Assembly: GCA_020091685.1 (NCBI GenBank)
Contig: CM034597.1
Coordinates: 8,194,532 to 8,258,531 of the forward strand
DNA: 64,000 nt
Direction of reading: 5' to 3'
From: Lutjanus erythropterus
Taxonomy: Eukaryota > Chordata > Actinopteri > Lutjaniformes > Lutjanidae
The translations under genes were made by a program, and so were the position numbers. This document shows positions 1 to 12,886 of the stretch, piece by piece. The notes under the pieces were generated by a model. That model was given only the letters and a program-made list of their open reading frames with translations. It did not search any database and was not told where the DNA came from. Position 1 is the first letter of the stretch, and the number at the start of each line of letters is the position of its first letter.

Positions 1-3000
1 AGGATGTGACTCATGAGAGAAGGATGGATGCAAAGACTAAGATGTACATAGATCCTTGTCCTTATCCCTCCCCTTGTGCTGAGCCCCACCCCACCCCCAC
101 CACAGTCACCAACAACCATCTTTCCCCTGTACGTTCTCAGTTTGTCACTAGTGTCCTCAGCACCTAAAGCGCCCATTTTCGTGTCAGGCCTTTGCTGCGG
201 TGTGAGTCTCGTAGTCTGAAGAACCTCTTCAAAACGCTGTCACTGTACTGTACTGACGTTTATTCATAGCTGGACGAATGCAGAAAATGGAGGAAGTAGC
301 AACAGTTTTCTTATCTCAGATTACATACGTATGGTAATGTACTGTAGTTGTTGTCAGTGACACATCAAGCCTTATACATTTAGTCCTTAAAAAAATGCAG
401 TGACATTTATTTTTACCTAAAGCTGCCATGTCAGTGAGGATCACATCGCTACATTTGCATCCGTAAACAGACAAACATGCAGATTCTTCTCTACTCTACT
501 CTACAGCTATATAAACAGTGTCTAAACTGGTTTGCATACAATGTACAGCTAGAAAATACAAGCTAAAAGAAAAAAAAATGACAGTTGAGTGTAACTCTTT
601 AGAATAATCCTCTTTTCTTTGTGGTCCATGGATCCTGACATCGAGTAATCTGCTTCCTATTCTTAAAACTTGTTGGAAACTTTAGCACACACAGCCTGGC
701 AAAGGAATGGCATATCATCATAGACTTCATGTTCTTGTGGCATTTTGATCAATTCATGTCGTTTTAGCTACTTGTAGGAGCACCGAGGGTATCTACATTC
801 ACACAACAAGTAATCAAATAACATTACCATTAATCCTCTCAATTTAATCTCATTCTCCACCTGAATTTTATTTCTTTTAAAATGTGATATATTTAGATAT
901 TTAACAGCTTTATTATTTATTTCTGCATGTATTTATTTACAAAGACATTTATATTTCTAAAGTAGTAGTACCGTGCAATTTCTGCACACTGCACTTTTTA
1001 ATATGAGTTCCTTAAATGTTTGAATAATACAACCTTGTCCCCTTGTAGTTAAAGAATTTAATAATAATTGGCTACTGTCTTTGTGCTGAAGATTACTTGA
1101 ATAATCCCCTTTAAGATTAGGATAGTCATACCTGACCCAACTAACATTCATCTGAAAAAGCTGATATATTGTTAGGTAGAGAATATTAAGGTGGTCTGTC
1201 CATCCTCAGCTGCACAAAGCTACCTTGTTCAAGTGATCAAAAGTATAAACTGTTCCTCATAGTACAGAATAAGAAGCTGGTTTTCTGAATGATATGTATA
1301 TTGATTAAATGTAGTGCCTCTCTTTTCAATCATACTGTACAGTATGCCTCTGCACCAGTTGCTTTGAAACTACATCCTTCATGCTGCTATAAAACTGTCC
1401 TGGAAGTGTCTGCAGATCGTATCACATCACTTTCCTGCTTTCCATCATCATCATCACGTTCATACCCAGACAAAAAGGTATCATTTTTATGTTAATGTTA
1501 CATGAGATGGAAATCAACTGTCATATAGTACAGGATTTCCATAACACAGAGTATACTTCATGTTTAAACATTAAAAAAGCCCACTTTAATGTATTTAAAG
1601 AATGTCAGAAAGCATATGGCTGTATCTGTTTAACAGTCATGCTTTGAAAGTATCAAATGGGTGCTGTCGCGATGAAAAGCTACTGTTTTGTTTTTTATCC
1701 CTTCGTCTGATCTTTAATGAAAATCTCAACTGTGCATTTTCTAGAACATTTCATTCAAACTGACCATGAATCTGAAACTGAACTGTTTAAAAAAATTAGT
1801 GACAGATGCAGCTTGTGAGATGCTGTGTCAAGTTAGATTGATGAGTGTGCTTCAGGTCAGCCAGCCTAGACAGCATGCTCAGTGACAGAAGTGACATTTC
1901 ACTTACATCATCTCAAAGCATTTAACTGTTACGCAAAAGAGCAAGAATATTTTTTTAATCTATTTAATGGAACAGTATGTTTCAGCAGGGGATTAAATTG
2001 TGACAGTACCTTTGTATGTGTTTATTTTTGGTGCTGAGGTAATCCATACAGTTGTAGCTACCTTCAGATGAAGACTAAATTAATTAAACAACTATATGTT
2101 GCTTTTTTGAAAGTTGGTGCCTGAGGTAAATAAAATATGATATAAATACTATTTCTGATAGCTAGAAGTGAGTGTAAATCTGCCACTTCCTCTTACCAAA
2201 ATGAAGTCCTTTGCTACAATCATTTTAATGCTTTTAATCCATGTATCACTATACAGTACCATACTCTGCTACTATAAGCATATTTCTTGAGATTGGAAAG
2301 TATTCTCTGTGTTGTGGACATATTTCAGAGTGGTCCAATCAAACCTTTTTACAGTCTCACATGTGTGTACAACTGTCAGTATAGTTGTGGTTAATAAAAC
2401 AGTCAAATGTCTGTTAATATCTTTACTTTGTTGTTTAACAAGTTGGGTGATCAATTTTATGATCAAAGTCTATCACAGACTTTCTTGGCACAGACTGCAG
2501 TTGTATTTTATCCAGCTATAGCATCGTCATTGAGGGAATACCCTGCTGTACTGTACATTACACTGTCTCAAGCACTCATTTCTGTCTCATTTCCTTTAAA
2601 ACCTGATTTTAAAGTGTGATCCCGGATTGCTCCTGTCTGATCTCTGTGTTGAGATTGTTTCTCCTGTTTTCTTTGGGCCTTTTAATGTGCGTCACATTTG
2701 AGCCAACCAATGTATTTATTGGTGCAGTCACACACACAAAAAATCACACTGAATGTACATTGATATTTGAAAATACTTATTCTGCAGGAGTGGTTGTGTT
2801 GACTTGTCTTCTGGATTCACTGTCTGGTTCCTTATTGATTGTAGTTAGGTTATTATCAGGGAACCAAATGGAGGTTGTGGGATATACCTGTAATAATCTG
2901 TCCACTGATATGTGGGGGAAGGTTGGTTCATTATGGCCCTGTTAGGCATTGCATCTTGCACGGAGTAATGCTGTAGGTTACTTTACTGTCACACTTTCAC

Positions 3001-3361
3001 TCTTAATTCACCGTCATGCTCTGACAGCCTTCACAAAATCTACTTTTTCTAATCCCTCCCCTGCCCTTTGAAAGAATATAATTTAATGCATTTTTGTGCT
3101 TCCACATCTAATCTCTCTCTTTTTTTTCTTTTTCTTTTTTTTGCACTATCAAATTGCACCGGTACATTTCTTTCTTTCTTTTTTTTCTTCTTCAAATTAT
3201 TTTGCATTGTATATAAACATGATTGCTGTGAACAGTGTATTATAAAGTTGCACCCATTTACAAAATCTTAAATGGGCAGTAGTTCAGTCAGTGTCTCTGA
3301 GTGTTGGAGTTTAGCGTCAAATGTTTGTGTACACTAAACACATTGTCATATATTAAATAAA
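1..3361 (+). other. Probable distal 3' UTR of an upstream gene (non-coding)
   Basis: No exon with homology and matching splice sites is visible on either strand; all open frames are short and composition is A+T-rich. The stretch contains clustered ATTTA motifs near 909-940 and ends in a good AATAAA signal (3356-3361) followed by a GT-rich segment at about 3408-3434, so it reads as a long 3' UTR of a + strand gene lying to the left. By synteny with human 2q37.3 that gene would be UBE2F, a NEDD8-conjugating enzyme, but none of its coding sequence is in the window. It could equally be plain intergenic DNA. Confidence 0.35.
3356..3361 (+). terminator. Candidate poly(A) signal AATAAA
   Basis: Exact AATAAA hexamer followed 50-80 bases later by a TGTGTCT/GGTGTACGTGGTG run resembling a downstream GU-rich element. 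It could end the transcript of the upstream gene. An earlier AATAAA at 2393-2398 is an alternative. Confidence 0.4.
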
Positions 3362-3489
3362 CATGGAAATTATGCAACACAAAGTAATGGGCTCCTCTTC
3401 TTTATACACTGTGTCTCTGGTGTACGTGGTGACCAAAGATTTATCATTAACAATCACAAATAAAGAAACTGACTCTCACATATTTAACA

Positions 3490-3960
3490 TAACTTTTTTT
3501 AAAGTTTAGAATAGATATATGTACTTTATTGATCCCAAATTAAGAAATTCCTGTGTTACAGCACCAGTAAATACACTAATAGTAGTAGTAATATATGTAA
3601 TTAAATGAATTTGCTTATACAATAACACACCAAGCAATAACAACAGTAGTAAAAACAGTAGAAAAACCCTTCTCATACCCTACACATAATAGATAAAACA
3701 CACATATATGAATAGAATATCTATATATTGCTCAACATAAAGAATATGTTTATTTAGATATACAATAATAGAGAACAGATACACAAAAATAGAAAAATGT
3801 ATATTTCATACATTATATACGTGTACAAATTTGGAGTTTTGTTTGTATATATAAAAAAAATCAAGAAAAATGTACATACAGGAGAGCTGGTAACAACAGC
3901 AAAACAGTATTTAAATAAACAGTAAATACATTCAAAAGGCGTAAATAAATAAGGTGAGAG
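3490..3960. repeat. Retroposon-like A+T-rich repeat
   Basis: The phrase TACTTTATTGATCCC at 3521-3535, followed by a degraded AAATTC-type motif and long simple A/T/AC-rich sequence, resembles the tail found at many teleost LINE or SINE copies. No protein-coding remnant is visible and no ends can be fixed. The family assignment is from memory. Confidence 0.4.
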
Positions 3961-4409
3961 TAAATAGTTGCCATGTCCCCTTGCCAGCGTTTTGGGACTG
4001 TTTATAACACATTTCTGATCAATTTAAAATTTCTAAATCCACATTTACTGAACCCTTAAATGATATTACATTATTAAATAGTATTTAAGGCTCTTCGGCA
4101 TGAGACATGCTGATTTTCGCAGACTTTCAACCAGGAATTTCAGCCAGTTAACAGTTAATCCAATGTATTAAGTGTTAACCATGCTACCGTTAAAAAAAAA
4201 GATAGAATTGTCTTTGCTTTCTAATATTCTAACGTTAAATAAATATAATTCACACAACATCCCACACATTGTATATAACAACGTTTAACTCTCATACTGT
4301 ATTGGTTTTAGCACTCTCTGACAGTTTTTTGTTTTTGCAGGTTGCAGGTTTCTCTTCAAGACATCTGGCAACCCAGCGAAGGAGCGCATCATCCCAGACC
4401 TGCAAAATA

Positions 4410-4580
4410 TCTCGCGAGATTAATAATTTTTACCCAAATCATGATCTTCCCATAACCTTAACCAAGCATTTTTTCCCCTGATCCTACCCAGATCTTAACC
4501 GCCGCACTGTTATAATATAAACCGTAATAAGTTTGTATAACGTACACAATGAAGACACAACCCGTACAAATCTCGCGAGA
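4410..4580. promoter_or_regulatory. Paired TCTCGCGAGA promoter palindromes
   Basis: Two exact copies of the 10-bp palindrome TCTCGCGAGA occur at 4410-4419 and 4571-4580, 161 bases apart start to start, in otherwise A+T-rich sequence. This motif is a known core element of vertebrate housekeeping promoters and is bound by BANP. It lies about 1.7 kb upstream of the SCLY start codon, where a non-coding first exon would be expected. The palindrome has no inherent direction, so a divergent transcript is also possible. Confidence 0.65.
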
Positions 4581-5617
4581 CTTTCGCATATCAACGGTTC
4601 CCTTCTAGAGATACAACCGTCTTGCAGTTGTACAACCTGGCCATGCTAGCTGATGATTGACACAGGCAGTAGTAAATCTATTCAGGACATCTTTGCATCA
4701 CTTCACAAGGTCAGACATAAAGCCAAGAATCTCAGCCTTCCATATCATACGAACGAGAGCATATCTGACACATTTTGGAGCTTGAAAGCTGATTAAAAGT
4801 TAAATATAATCTTGCTAGCAAAAATAAATTAGCAGCAGTTGCTAGCTTTAGCTAAGATTAACAGATGTTACCTACAAAAAGTAGCTAAGCGTTTGCAGTC
4901 TATATCACCTCGGTGTGGTAAGCCGTTACCAGGCATAACACGGAATGTATTAATGTTTCAGTTCTTGTGAGCTTCCTTATGTTTTTAATTTACTTTAAGT
5001 CCAGTTGGAACCAGGAAGCTATCCGGCAGCTCAGTAAAAGCCTGTCACGCCTGCTGCTGACAGCCTGGATGTAACGTTAGCTGACAGAGCAGTTAGACCA
5101 TGTAAACGCCAAATGTTTGCTTGAAGTGTGTAATAAACCTCTGTAGCCTCGGAGATACCCAGCTGACGTTTAATTACACACTACGCGGTGATAAACATGT
5201 TCAGAATTTTAAGTAGCTGATACTACAGTTGAACCATCAAGATTCAGTTACACCTGCTGTTTGGTCCGCAGTCACACTGTCCGACCACCTTTCAAAATAC
5301 TTTGTAACCGAAGCTCACGGTGCTGTCCACATGAATGCACCCATCACTATTTGAGAAGTTGAGAGCTATACATAGAAGTTTTGCTGCAAAGAGTTAGTCT
5401 ATATATGTTGGTCCTTCAGTTAATTTCATCCCTGTCAGGAGCTAATTATTATTTATTTAGATTTTACAGCACAGTAAATGTATGTAATAATTCAACTGTT
5501 CTATATAACTAAAGAGTAAAAAACAAAAACAACAAAAAAGCCATCTGAATTGTGTTCTGTCAAACAAAAGGTTTTCATATCAGACAACATATATGCTGAT
5601 ACTGATGTAGACTGATA

Positions 5618-5677
5618 CATATATGTATATATATATATATACACACACACATACACATATACATATATATATATATA
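5618..5677. repeat. Compound (TA)n/(CA)n microsatellite
   Basis: An alternating TATA and ACAC tract with an almost mirror-symmetric layout: TA-rich, then CA-rich, then TA-rich. It lies between the presumed SCLY promoter and its first coding exon. Confidence 0.85.
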
Positions 5678-5904
5678 ATGTGATTATTTTGACTGATATT
5701 GCAAATGTGATTATAATATGGGATATTAGAGGTAATGAGGTAATGCTAATTTTTTACATTACATTACATTAGTTTTATTGCATTTGAAAAACATTTAAAA
5801 TGAATGTCCAGATCTTTTTTATTGCAGGAGTCTGTACCAAATGAAGATGTTTTTTGAAGTCTGGAAAGTCTGATTTGTACGGCAGGACATCCTTGTCTCA
5901 CGAG

Positions 5905-5955
5905 ATTCATTCATTCATTTCATTTTCTGTAACCGCTTATTCCCGAAGGGTCTCA
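5905..5955 (+). repeat. Teleost LINE/SINE-like tail fragment
   Basis: An ATTC-repeat run is followed by TTTTCTGTAACCGCTTATTC and CCGAAGGGTCTC, a phrase I recognise as widespread in fish genomes. Only a short fragment is present and no coding remnant is seen. Confidence 0.45.
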
Positions 5956-6283
5956 CAAGATTCATTGATTTAAAAGTTTTTTGACACACATTTTGCCTTT
6001 AAATAAACATTACTTAAATATTGCACCTCCTGCGATTTGAAATTTGCATAAAGCCATATTGCGATTTCAATTAAATTTTGATTAAACTTGCATAATACAA
6101 TAGAATTTCTCTGTGCTTATACATATTTCTATTCTTGAACAATTTCCTCTGGGGATCAGTATATAAAGTGTTAGTGTATAGTTATAAATTTAGGGATTTA
6201 AGTTTCTGTTGGCTATTCTGTCTGACTGTAATATGTCTACAGAGACACCCTACGTAAATGTCTTATTTCTCTCCAGGAGTATT

Positions 6284-9200
6284 ATGGCCAAACAATCTGA
6301 TGATATCCCCTCGATCCAGGGTCACACCTTCACTGGCCACAACCTTCATCACTATTCAGCAATGAATCTAGACAGGTAGGAGGTTGTACCAGTCGGTCAT
6401 TCTCTGTGAATCAAATTAAGTCTTAAACAAAGTGGATGCAAAACATTGATTTGAAGATTTTGAATGCTCTTAATGTTTGATAATGTGATGTAATGTATAG
6501 GGTTAACACATCCAGTTTACTTACTGTAATACAGGATCTACATGGACTATAATGCCACAACTCCTCTGGAACCAGAAGTGATCCAGGCCATTTCTGAAGC
6601 TCTCCAGGATGCGTGGGGAAACCCAAGTAGCAACTATATTGCGGGTGAAGAAAACTTAAACCTGCATCAGTTTGCCATTGAATTGATGTGGTAGTTGAAA
6701 TGTGAAGCAAGTTGTGTAAATAAATTTGTTTCCTTAACGACCAGTGAGCTGCTTTTCCCTGATTGGCCTCTTCAGTACCCAACCAATAATGCTCTCAGCA
6801 TGCAAACAATAAAAAAGTACTTTATGTAAAAATCATTTTTATTTCTAGGTGCTAAAGCGAAGGCAATAATTAATCAGTCCAGAGAGAATGTGGCGAGAAT
6901 GGTTGGAGGAAAAGCAGAAGACATCATTTTCACATCAGGTGGAACAGAGGTAATCATGACTACTGGTTTACTTTTTTGCTCATGTTTTGTAAAGCTACAT
7001 CAGCAGAATAGTAATTTCATGTGTGCAACGGTGGTTCATATCACACAAACCGTCTTTCAGGCCAATAACCTGGTGCTCCACACTGCTGTAGAGCACTTCA
7101 GGAAAAACTGCAAGGCTGCAGAGCAAGGTGACGGGCACCAGAATGGAAGCAGTGGCCTTCCTCACATTATCACCTCTAATGTGGAACATGACTCAGTCAA
7201 ACTAGTAGCGGAGCACCTACGGAAACATGGCAAGGCAGGTAAGAGACAATCCTGTAACGTTTTATTCAGAAATAGTTTATTTACCAGCCTAAAGTAGCTT
7301 CCTTATATTTGCTGCCTTTCTTGACGTGTTAGTAACTGTCTTTCTGTCACAGATGTGACATGTGTGCCTGTTTCTAAGGTGACAGCCCGTGTGGAGGTGG
7401 AAGATATCATTGCTGCGGTGCGTCCAAACACTTGCCTCATCTCTATCATGCTGGCCAACAATGAGACAGGAGTCATCATGGTAAGAAAGACAGACGGTTA
7501 GAAGCCTGACAGCTTCTTCTGTCTTTACATATAAGTGCATCTATTTACAGCATTGGATTTCAAATTGGGATCCAGGACCAACAGAGGTCCCTGAGTGGGT
7601 TGTAGGGGGTCCCCGGCAAGAAGAAGAGTAGAATATCTTAACTTTTGTCACAGTTTTTGAAAGTTGGAACAACAAAAGAAGCAATAGGGTTGGCCATTTT
7701 GATTGACTGTGATCCTAGTTTGATCATTGATTGACTTAAAACTTAATTATTTTTAAACCTAAAAATAAAAAAAATGCTTAGAGGGGATATCTCCTGTTCC
7801 TCTGGGAATTCTGTCAGAAAAATTACTTTAAATGAAAAATCCCTCCATGTGTCTTATATGAAATATGCATCCTTAAATACAGTTCCAACATAAAAACAAA
7901 AAGCTTCCATTTTGAATGGATACTATAAATGGCCATTCTCTTAGTCAATTTAAAGGACCAGTGTGTGGGATTTAGTGGCATCTACTGATGAGGTTGTAGA
8001 CTGCAAACAAGTTAATACCACTTGACTCACCCTCCCCTTCCAGATGTGTGAATTTATTTGTTTATTGTGTACAGCTTGCTTTCAAAACTTTTAATGTGTA
8101 AAAATGTAAATGTAAGTATTTTTAAGAGGTTCAACTTAAAGATGTAAATTAACTGAGTTGAATAATTAGTTTTAAGTTTTAAATGTTTGTTTTGTAAAAT
8201 TGATTGTTAACTAAACTTGAGAAAAGATGTTCAATAAGCTTAAGATATTAAGTTGAACCAACAACTCTTTAGCCTGTGTTTATATGGGCCCTAAATAATC
8301 AGATTAACAGCCCAAACAGAATAAAAGCACTTCATGTAAACACCTCATTCAGAACAGAACCTTTGATAATCTGAACCTTGGATAGTCTGATTAAAAGGAA
8401 AATAATGAGGATGTAAATGCTTAATCTGACTGTTTCTCTCTGGTTTGATTAAATATATTCTTTCATCGTGTGTCTGTCCAACATGGGGGTAGGTAACGTG
8501 TGACAAGTTTCTGGGAGGGACAAAGCCAGTTTGCACATTAAGAAAGTTATATTCTGATTAATGCTTTTAAGGCATGTAAACACATGTTTAATCGGATCAC
8601 TTAATTTGGCATCCATGTAAATGTTAAGTTGGGATTTCTAATCAGAAAGACTTCAGTGAGATTGATGAAATACTGTCCATGTAAACACATCTACCGACAA
8701 ACTTTACAAACAAATTTCATTTCCTTTTACATTTGCTCAGTTTGAACAGTCAGTTCTTCATTGCACACAACCTACAGCTGCAGCTGCCCCTGTTGTAGCT
8801 GCTTTGTTCCAGAATTGGCACAAAGACAACATGTGAAACATGAATTTATTAGATTTTAAGTGTAGGAGGTAAGGCCTCAACACTAATACTAGCCTTCATC
8901 ATGGTTCACAGTGTTTTCATTACTTTGAAAACAGACAACCATGACTTATCTTAAAAGTCTCTATAATATATGGTTTCTTTGAACTATAAAAAGTAGGGTC
9001 TCAGAAGTATTAACTCTTGCACAGTGCATGCTGGGAAGTCTACTAATATGTTGCACCTGCACTCTAAAATTAAACATCGCTTTGGCTGATTTTTATTAAG
9101 TTGTGTGTACAAGAGATAACATGTTAGTGAAAACACAGGGAATTGCAGCAGTTTTATGTTAAGAATCTAAAACATGTCTGTCCACCAGAACACTTCAGAT

Positions 9201-12200
9201 CTTGTATTTTTGTTATGTTGAGTGGACACAAATTATCTGTTTTATTAAACAAGAAACTGACTACATGTCATGAACATAAAAACATATTTTAGATATATTT
9301 TTACGTGCACTTTAATTAATTCTGCTATCAAAATATATGTTAAGTGAACGATGTATATGTGTTGTGTATTGGTATTGAACTAATTGGGCTATATTGGCTT
9401 TATAGATTTTATTAAATGAACTCAAAAATCAAATTGACTTAACATAAAAAAAATGTTGCTCTCACAAGGGATGAGTGTGTTTCATGACATTCTTCCTCTT
9501 GTCAGCCTGTCCAAGAGATCTGCCAGAGAATAAAATCTCTCAACAAGCAGCGTGAGCGGCTCAGGATCCTGCTCCACACTGATGCTGCTCAGGCTCTGGG
9601 GAAAATCCGAGTTGATGCGTGTGAACTGGGAGTGGATTACCTCACCATAGTGGGGCACAAGGTCAGGAATCTGCTGTATAAGATATCTTGATTTGACATC
9701 ATAAAAAAAATATGAGAACATGTCAGTGACGGTTGTTGTTACACTTGTAGTTCTATGCTCCTCGGATTGGTGCTTTATATGTGAACAGCCCTGGGACGGG
9801 AACGCCGCTGTATCCAATGCTTTTTGGAGGAGGACAGGAGAGAAACTTCAGACCAGGGTAACATACCACATTGTCTTATTTGAGGATAATAAATAAACAA
9901 TAAAGTACCAAAAATGCATGAAACACCGGCCAAGGTCAGAGAGCTGCACATCTAAATGTTAGGGTCTGTGTCCTCTCTCTCTTGATACTACAGCACAGAA
10001 AACACACCAATGATTGCTGGACTGGGAAAGGTATGTTTCCTGCTCCACATCTTACTGGACTTTTTACTAGCACCTCTTTTTAAGGTTTCAGAACATTTCT
10101 CTAGAAGGTTACACTGAAAAATGTTCCACCCTGAGTCAGATTTTATCTTCCTGAATTAATGGTGCATAAAAATTCAGGTTTTGTCAAAGCAGTTAGGTTA
10201 CAAATTTTGACAAAAAGATTTTTGCACAAGTGTTGAAAATGCAATAGAGGTTATGCCTGATGCAGTGTTGGATATCTGGATGGATATATATAGTGGAAGA
10301 CACTTGAATGTAACTTTGTAGATAAACCTCTAAAATGTCTCCTTCTTTCTACATAGAATGGTCTCACTTGCTACTAATGCACCCTATGTAAAGGATTGAT
10401 AGGTTGTAATTAATTGCTTCATTAGGGGTTAATGAATAATGTTATCTTGTTATACCATTAATAAGAATAAATTTGTGGTTAACAAATTGGGAAAAATAAA
10501 ATGCACTGATGTTTAACCTTTCTGGTCATCCAATCAGTCAAAGGGATTGTTCACAACCTGGCAACCTGCTTATCTATAACACATAAATAACTCATAGATA
10601 ATTTATTAAACAATAATAAAGCCATTAGTTACAGTTTATAAACTCTAGGGTGCCTTATTATAACACTGTACTAAAATTGTATTTCAACCATTTCAGTGTG
10701 TCTTTCACACTTTAACACGAAATGTTATCTGGTACCAATTTTGAAAAAAAAAAAAAAAAAGAAAATCCAGTCACATGTTTTCCTCTTGGCTCCTTTTCTG
10801 TTTTCCATCTTTTCATCCATCATGCCAGTCAGTTCTGATAAGAATTTCCTCATTAATTTATTGTAGAACTACAGCGATTCGATGAAAAAACAGTAAACAG
10901 TAGCCCCGCAATAAATGCTGCATTTATGAAGCATAAAGCTACTACAATGAACTTTGATATTTTGTTGAGTTGGAGGTCTCGGTGGACAAAAGCTGCACGG
11001 TTTCCACCACAATAAACTCAAATTATAATGTCAAAATAAAAATAAAAACATTTTCAAAATAACTGGCTGACATACAACCCACTGTAACTTTGCGCGGGAA
11101 AATGTAAACACAACCTCGTTTCATCTGAATATTGTGTATCATAAAATCTTAATGATGATAGTTTTTTAATGATAGTTCTGTGTCATGGCCTGCCGTAGAC
11201 TGATCCCACCCTCCATTTTCAGTATGTTAAGCTTAAAGAATTTCCAAAACGTGGCAAAGTAAGTAGGGATGCACAATATTTGATATGTGCCAATATTCGA
11301 TGTGCAGATATTTTTCACCTTATTGGCCTGTGTTCAACATTGATATATGCACCTACTTGTTCCTGTGTAATTACAGAGAACATTACATCTCTTTTGTGGT
11401 AGTGGAATTAACATATTATTATTCCTACTTTTATTGTGACAGCCCACTGGCAGACGCTGTACCCTCTTTCTCTTTGTTTTCTCAAATTTGTCATAATGAT
11501 TGGGAGGACGGCTCTGAAGATGGCAAATTACATTTGTAGTGCTGAAGGAATGTGTTTTGGTTCCTCCTTGCGCAACTGACGCTGAGCAGTCTTTGCAAAC
11601 AGCAACTTTGCTATCAGTTTCAGGCACTTCAGAAAACATTCACATCGCAGGCATACTAGTGTTGTGTGCGCATAATAAAAGTGTCATATTTTTGGCCTGT
11701 CATATTGGCAGAAATGGTCAATTTGGTCAGATACCAGCGAGGTGACAATATAATCACTCATCCCTAAAAGTAAGGGGTTGCAATTTTCATGCAATACCAA
11801 ATTGTTTGTCATTTACTGTTTTTTCTTCTTGCTTTTTGGGATTCAATTACACATTATTTGTCTATCTAAAGAGTTAACAGACTAATACTATTGATTGTTT
11901 ATTTACATACCAAACATGCCATATGCCTCATTAATAGTTGCTGATTTATTGTGTGTCTGTTAGGCTGCAGAACTGGTGACTTCTAATCTGTCAGATTATG
12001 AGAGTCATATGAAAAATACCAAACTTTACTTGGAAGAACGACTGAAGGTAAGTTTGTCACATTCTCACTGTTACTGTGATACTGTAAATGGTAATGTTAT
12101 CAGTTTATAGTGTGTATGAGGTAATTGTAATGCTTGTGATTCACAGTGAATTCTTGTTCTATGACTCTAAGGACAAAGTGTACCATCGGTATGTTTTCAT

Positions 12201-12806
12201 TTCCAGGCCGTCTTTAAAGACAAGATTCACTTCAACAGCCATTACCCAGGCTCTGATATCCTCCCTAACACATGTAATGTGTCCATCCTGGGCCCAACAT
12301 TACAAGGTGATGTCATGGCTCTTCCATCTCTGTCCTAAACTTGTTTTGGTCTGCCAGTCCAACACAGTGTCCTCTCACCCTACACCAATGTTTGTTAGAG
12401 ACAGTTCATGACCTGCACTGGGCTATTTGTAAACTACAAAGGCTTTGAATGATTTATCTCTCTCTCCCGCTTTAGGCTGGAGGGTATTGTCCAACTGTAC
12501 GAGGTTATTGGCCAGCGTTGGTGCCGCCTGCCACTCCGACAGTGGAAACAGGTAAAACGAGGTCCTTCTTTCCCCTGTTGTCCTTTTGTCCTGACACCAT
12601 ATTGATCGCAGTTACATAACTCGCCTGCTTTGCCGCACTGTCTGTCCATCAGGCCTTCCCATATCCTTCTGAGCTGCGGCGTCCCCTCAGAGGTGGCAGC
12701 TAACGCCTTGAGGTTGAGTGTGGGTAGGGGGACGACCAAAGCAGATGTGGATGCAGTCGTGGAGGACCTGAGGGAAACTGTGCAGCTGCTGGAAGGATTG
12801 GACTGA
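6284..12806 (+). CDS. scly: Selenocysteine lyase (SCLY), 12 coding exons
   Basis: A cytosolic PLP enzyme that splits selenocysteine into alanine and selenide, recycling selenium for selenoprotein synthesis. Coding exons: 6284-6375, 6535-6644, 6849-6949, 7061-7238, 7353-7480, 9506-9661, 9751-9857, 9994-10030, 11964-12047, 12207-12306, 12476-12551, 12653-12806. All junctions are GT-AG and phases agree, giving 440 aa (human 445). Visible landmarks: [15 protein letters not shown] and GNPSS near the N-terminus; [14 protein letters not shown]; the PLP-binding lysine in TIVGHK (residue 255, last codon of exon 6); [20 protein letters not shown]; and the catalytic cysteine in GAACHSD (residue 383, codon 12529-12531). 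The residue after HKFY is Ala where human has Gly. The ATG follows an acceptor by 7 bases, so 5' UTR exons lie upstream. The N-terminal 30 residues are poorly conserved, as expected. NFS-type cysteine desulfurase is excluded by the SCLY-like C-terminus and synteny. Confidence 0.95.
7950..8043. repeat. Left part of a TTAA-type percomorph MITE
   Basis: Starts TTAAAGGACCAGTGTGTGGG and continues with a TTTAGTGGCATCTACTGATG phrase I recognise as very abundant in percomorph genomes. It shares its end with the complete element at 36488-36812. The right end is missing or unrecognisable. It lies in SCLY intron 5. Confidence 0.55.
8270..8700. repeat. Probable high-copy fish repeat, ends unclear
   Basis: CATGTAAACAC-type phrases recur (8334-8343, 8574-8583, 8679-8688, with AATCAGATTA/AATCTGA variants) and oppose each other, as in a degraded inverted-repeat element. 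It lies in SCLY intron 5. I cannot name the family or place its ends. Confidence 0.35.
11264..11766. mobile_element. hAT-type MITE with exact 8-bp target duplication
   Basis: The ends TAGGGATGCACAAT and (reversed) TAGGGATGAGTGAT form terminal inverted repeats. The flanks carry an identical 8-bp duplication AAAGTAAG at 11256-11263 and 11767-11774, the hallmark of hAT transposition. The 503-bp interior has no transposase homology that I can see, so it is a non-autonomous copy in SCLY intron 8. Confidence 0.85.
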
Positions 12807-12886
12807 TGGTGTAAACAGCTATCCAAGAGGTCAAATAAGGATGTACAGAATTAAAAATACATCATCATCATGTGTTTATTGACACA

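Larger units (their letters stand above)
3962..6283 (+). other. Intergenic region and SCLY 5' flank
   Basis: It holds two TCTCGCGAGA motifs, a TA/CA microsatellite and a short LINE/SINE-like tail, all listed separately. A consensus acceptor (TTTCTCTCCAG, ending 6276) lies 7 bases before the SCLY start codon, so at least one non-coding 5' exon must lie upstream, probably between 4581 and about 5200. I could not choose its donor; candidates include GTCAGA at 4709 and GTAAGC at 4918. Confidence 0.5.

Noticed and set aside
1..3361. Calling UBE2F here
   Set aside because: Only synteny supports it; no UBE2F coding residue is visible in the window, so no gene symbol was given.
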